From assembly GCA_024734555.1 (NCBI GenBank), contig JANPWX010020040.1, positions 289,653 through 353,652 on the forward strand: 64,000 bases of DNA. Direction: 5' to 3'. Each line of letters starts with the position of its first letter. Position 1 is the stretch's first letter. Origin of the DNA: Trochalopteron elliotii (taxonomy: Eukaryota > Chordata > Aves > Passeriformes > Leiothrichidae). Below are positions 60,976-64,000 of this stretch, one piece after another. Below the pieces are notes generated by a model. The model worked only from the letters and a program-made list of their open reading frames with translations. It was not told the origin of the DNA and ran no database searches. The position numbers and the translations under genes were made by a program.

Positions 60976-63900
60976 CACCATTGTGATGTTAGTGTAACCC
61001 ATGTGTATTTTATTTGGCTCCATGTGGATGTGTCAGTTTTTGACTAGAACAAGCTAAGACCTTTCTTTGACCTTTAAAAAGTCACCCTAGAATAACTGGT
61101 ATGCAAAACCTTGTCCCAAAAATATCTTTTGCAGCAAGGTGCTGGAAGTCACCATGTGGCGAAAGAGGTGCGGTTTTGTACTTAGATGTGCCAATACAAT
61201 GCTATATAAACACATAAATGGCTACAGATTGATTTTGGAATGAGCCCTAAGCAAAGTGAAAGTTGGAAGCACAGTGAAGTACTGCAGAATTATCCCAGAA
61301 ATGTTGAAAACTCTCTGAATAGGTGTGATTTAATTTCTTTCTCTCTGTTCCAGGGAGAAAGGAGTTATGTTTTGTATATATAGCAAAATTACTCCCCATA
61401 TAATATTGTCTAATGCAAAAATGGGGAAATAGCCAAATAATGTTGGCTTATTCTAACTAAGAAGGTAAAAAGACACTGATTAGTCCCCTTCAGTACTAAA
61501 GGAAAGATTTAAATAGATTAGATTTGGGAGTTCATACAATGTTGTTGGCTTCTTCATAAGCATATAATCTTAAAACAATCTAATCTTTTTTATGTAAAAT
61601 CAAGATCCTTAGTCATTTAGATAATTGTTAATGATTAATATATCCTTGATAATACCTAGTTCTATCTTATTTTATGAGCAAGACCATTGAAATCAAAAAG
61701 ACCAATTACTAGATAAGAAAAAACCAACTGCTCATTAAAATCTTAGGAGTTTAGCTTTTTCTTTGTGTGTCAGAAAGCCATTAGGAGGAGAGGCTGAAAA
61801 GAGAAGGATAAACACAATGAGGAGTATCTACTAATTTTTTTCAGTCTTTTTTGTTTTTGTATCCTTAGAAATAACGAAAACAACTGTGGATGTTTTTCAA
61901 AAAATCATAATAAGGAAATTGAGAGAAAATAAAGAAGATATAGAAATCAGTGATTGCCAGGAAACAATTTGTTTCTTTCTAAGAGAAATAAGATAAATAA
62001 ATGTTTTTCAAAAGAGAGAATCATGACTGTTTTGGTTTCTCAGAAGATAATGTTACAGTTTTATAAACTAACCTGTTACAAGGAGGAAAATACATTATAA
62101 AGGAAGAGAAATGTCAAAAACAGAGGTGTATATTAAATTTTTCGTCAATAGCTGTTATATGGGAGAAGAGCAAAAAATAGGCCAAGCTTCTATAAGACAG
62201 TTCTGAGGCAGTTTACCACTTGTAGTGGGAATTCTCAGTTCATAAACAATTGGCTTTGAAGAAAAGCAGCATATTTAAAGCAGCACTCTTTAAATCAGAG
62301 TCCAGATTGTTATTTTACTCAAGACTTAAATTTCCCAACCTTCTTCTAAAGATGTTTGATAGGGAAAAAAACCCAGATCTCACTTTCTCTAGGCATGGGA
62401 ACTAGACGGTGTCAAGCCAAAGTCCAGTAGCCCATTTGCACTGTTAGTCCTGGGAGTTAAATTACACTAATTTGGGAAGACCTCTGTGCTAATTACTAAT
62501 TCTCTCAGAAGCAATTTTGATGCTCTGTAATGTGCTGGATGCATCCCCTTTATGGCATGGTGCCCAGCTGCCTTCTCTTCCCCGTTAGTTATCTGCTGTG
62601 GGGCAACCAGCAAGGCTGTGGCCCATTTCTTGTCAGCAGAGATGTGTCTTAGCTCTGAGGGAGAAACACAGACTGGGAGTTTAGGGCTTGATCTTCCTAT
62701 GGGCAATTACAGCCACAGACTACAAAAACTGAGCATTTTTTCTTTGTGATATCTCAAGAAAGACAATTTCCATGAAGAGAAGCATAAAAATTGAAATACT
62801 TAAGCTTTCCCTTGACAAAGTCATGGCAAAGGAAAACAGCCCACGTCAAAAACATGTCATAAAGAAGCTTCCTTCTTTATGCCTCTATAATCAATAGAGA
62901 AATCTGCAATTCAGCACTTTATAAATTATATGAATGTTAGCCAGGAAAAACATAGGGATGGATCTTTTGGACAGCTTTTCTTTCTTCATCATAAGAGTGA
63001 AAGTGCATTGTATAGCATAAATAGTAATATTGCATCCTTAATTTAAAGAAGTTCATCCTGAAATTTTTTTGTTTGTCAGATAGAAAACTATATCTAGACA
63101 CATAGCGATAATGAAAACATATTCCATTGAAATTCCAGTAAACTTTAAAATACTTGTAATATGATCCACAATTTTTTTCTCTATAAATCATGTAGCACAT
63201 AATGAGTGAAAGTGGTGTATCAGAGGGTGAAGAGCTGGCATTTATTGAACAACTCTGATAATGTCAGTAAAAAATAAGGTGACAAGGATGCACAACAGTT
63301 TTATCATTATGGAACCAATTATCTCTCTATGCTATATATGTGCAATGTATGAAAATGAGGAAAAACCTTGCCTCAAAGAATTTATTGCCAAATAAAGTAT
63401 TGATACAGCTAATTGGTAAGTCTTTGTGTATTAATGAATAAAATAAACATTAATGTTTATGAATGTGCATGCATTGCTGATGGATAGGTAGTTAGTGGGA
63501 TAGATAAGTGGCAGTATTTATACACACACACCAACACACGTATCAGACTATGCCTTATATCTTTTTCTCAACTCCTAATATAATTTCTGTACATGAGACA
63601 GGGATCTTTGTCAGAGATTTATTCTGCAAATTAAATGAGCTATAGCCTCTTCCCTTATTTTAATGTACACTTTATTCTCAGAGCTATTGCTATTTAAATT
63701 TGTTCCTTAACGCATGCGGTTCACTTTATTTTACTTTTACTGTGTCTGGACTATTCAAAACTGACACATATAAAAAATAGTGCTGTTTCCCTGAAATAGC
63801 AGTGCCTTTGTATGTGTGAAGCTATAAATAAACACTGGCAGTTAAACTTCTGTGCTTTTAAACTTTAGCCTCTTTATCTCTGTCACTTTTAGAAGCCCCT

Positions 63901-64000
63901 ATCTGGTCTGCCTTCCTTTTTTGCTTATGACAAAATGCTTATGCAGCAGTAATCAGTCTTGGAGGCCTACCCTCCTTTCCATTTCTTTCTTTCTCTTTTA

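Larger units (their letters stand above)
59451..64000. other. Unique sequence, no gene seen
   Basis: TG-rich and AAAC microsatellites and a regulatory-looking stretch with a micro-exon candidate (60020-60500) are listed separately. The remainder is AT-rich, with short frames of no known product. Confidence 0.5.

Noticed and set aside
1..64000. CRISPR arrays, bacterial operons, phage or plasmid features
   Set aside because: None are present. The repeats, composition and splice-type signals are those of a vertebrate nuclear genome.

Overview
The window looks like non-coding DNA from a bird nuclear genome, most likely a songbird. It is AT-rich and carries no recognisable protein-coding gene, rRNA or tRNA. 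The evidence for a bird is at least eight fragments of CR1, the dominant avian LINE, several ending in the CR1 3' signature (ATTCTATG/ATTCTGTG-like), together with endogenous-retrovirus long terminal repeats (LTRs) of types I associate with passerine genomes. The songbird call rests on recalled resemblance of these LTRs and is less certain than the bird call. The assembly has three gaps (runs of N), each inside or beside a pyrimidine microsatellite.

Layout. From 0.3 to 1.2 kb there is a solo LTR on the plus strand, and a relative lies in inverted orientation at 16.1-17.2 kb. From 1.2 to 12.6 kb the sequence is mostly unique, with a CR1 tail (7.9 kb), an ancient CR1 relic (10.6 kb) and the first gap (11.2 kb). 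At 12.67-13.0 kb a short LTR is followed by a primer-binding-site-like motif and a good splice donor. A strong splice acceptor and a poly(A) signal follow at 13.38-13.54 kb, then a CR1 (13.6-14.2 kb). A GC-rich insertion at 23.65-24.26 kb is flanked by a 21-bp imperfect direct repeat. CR1 pieces lie at 25.7 and 26.3 kb. A 1.05-kb CR1 (31.0-32.05 kb) abuts a 1.9-kb minus-strand LTR (32.06-33.98 kb) that has a perfect 5-bp target duplication and a microsatellite containing the second gap. From 34 to 64 kb the sequence is mostly unique, with microsatellites, a few old CR1 relics (43.1 and 59.3 kb), the third gap (50.8 kb) and several stretches that resemble conserved regulatory DNA.

The window is best read as a gene desert or the interior of a very large intron. 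I found no coherent new gene system. The observations most worth checking are: (1) two inverted LTRs 16 kb apart whose central ~250 bp is about 99% identical while the rest is clearly more diverged, which suggests gene conversion or a shared module; (2) a possible LTR-initiated two-exon transcript at 12.8-13.56 kb; (3) a few isolated exon-like segments with good splice signals (22.2, 38.5 and 60.4 kb); and (4) the insertion with the 21-bp flanking repeat at 23.6 kb. Open reading frames in the window are otherwise short, unrelated to anything I recognise, or by-products of repeats.
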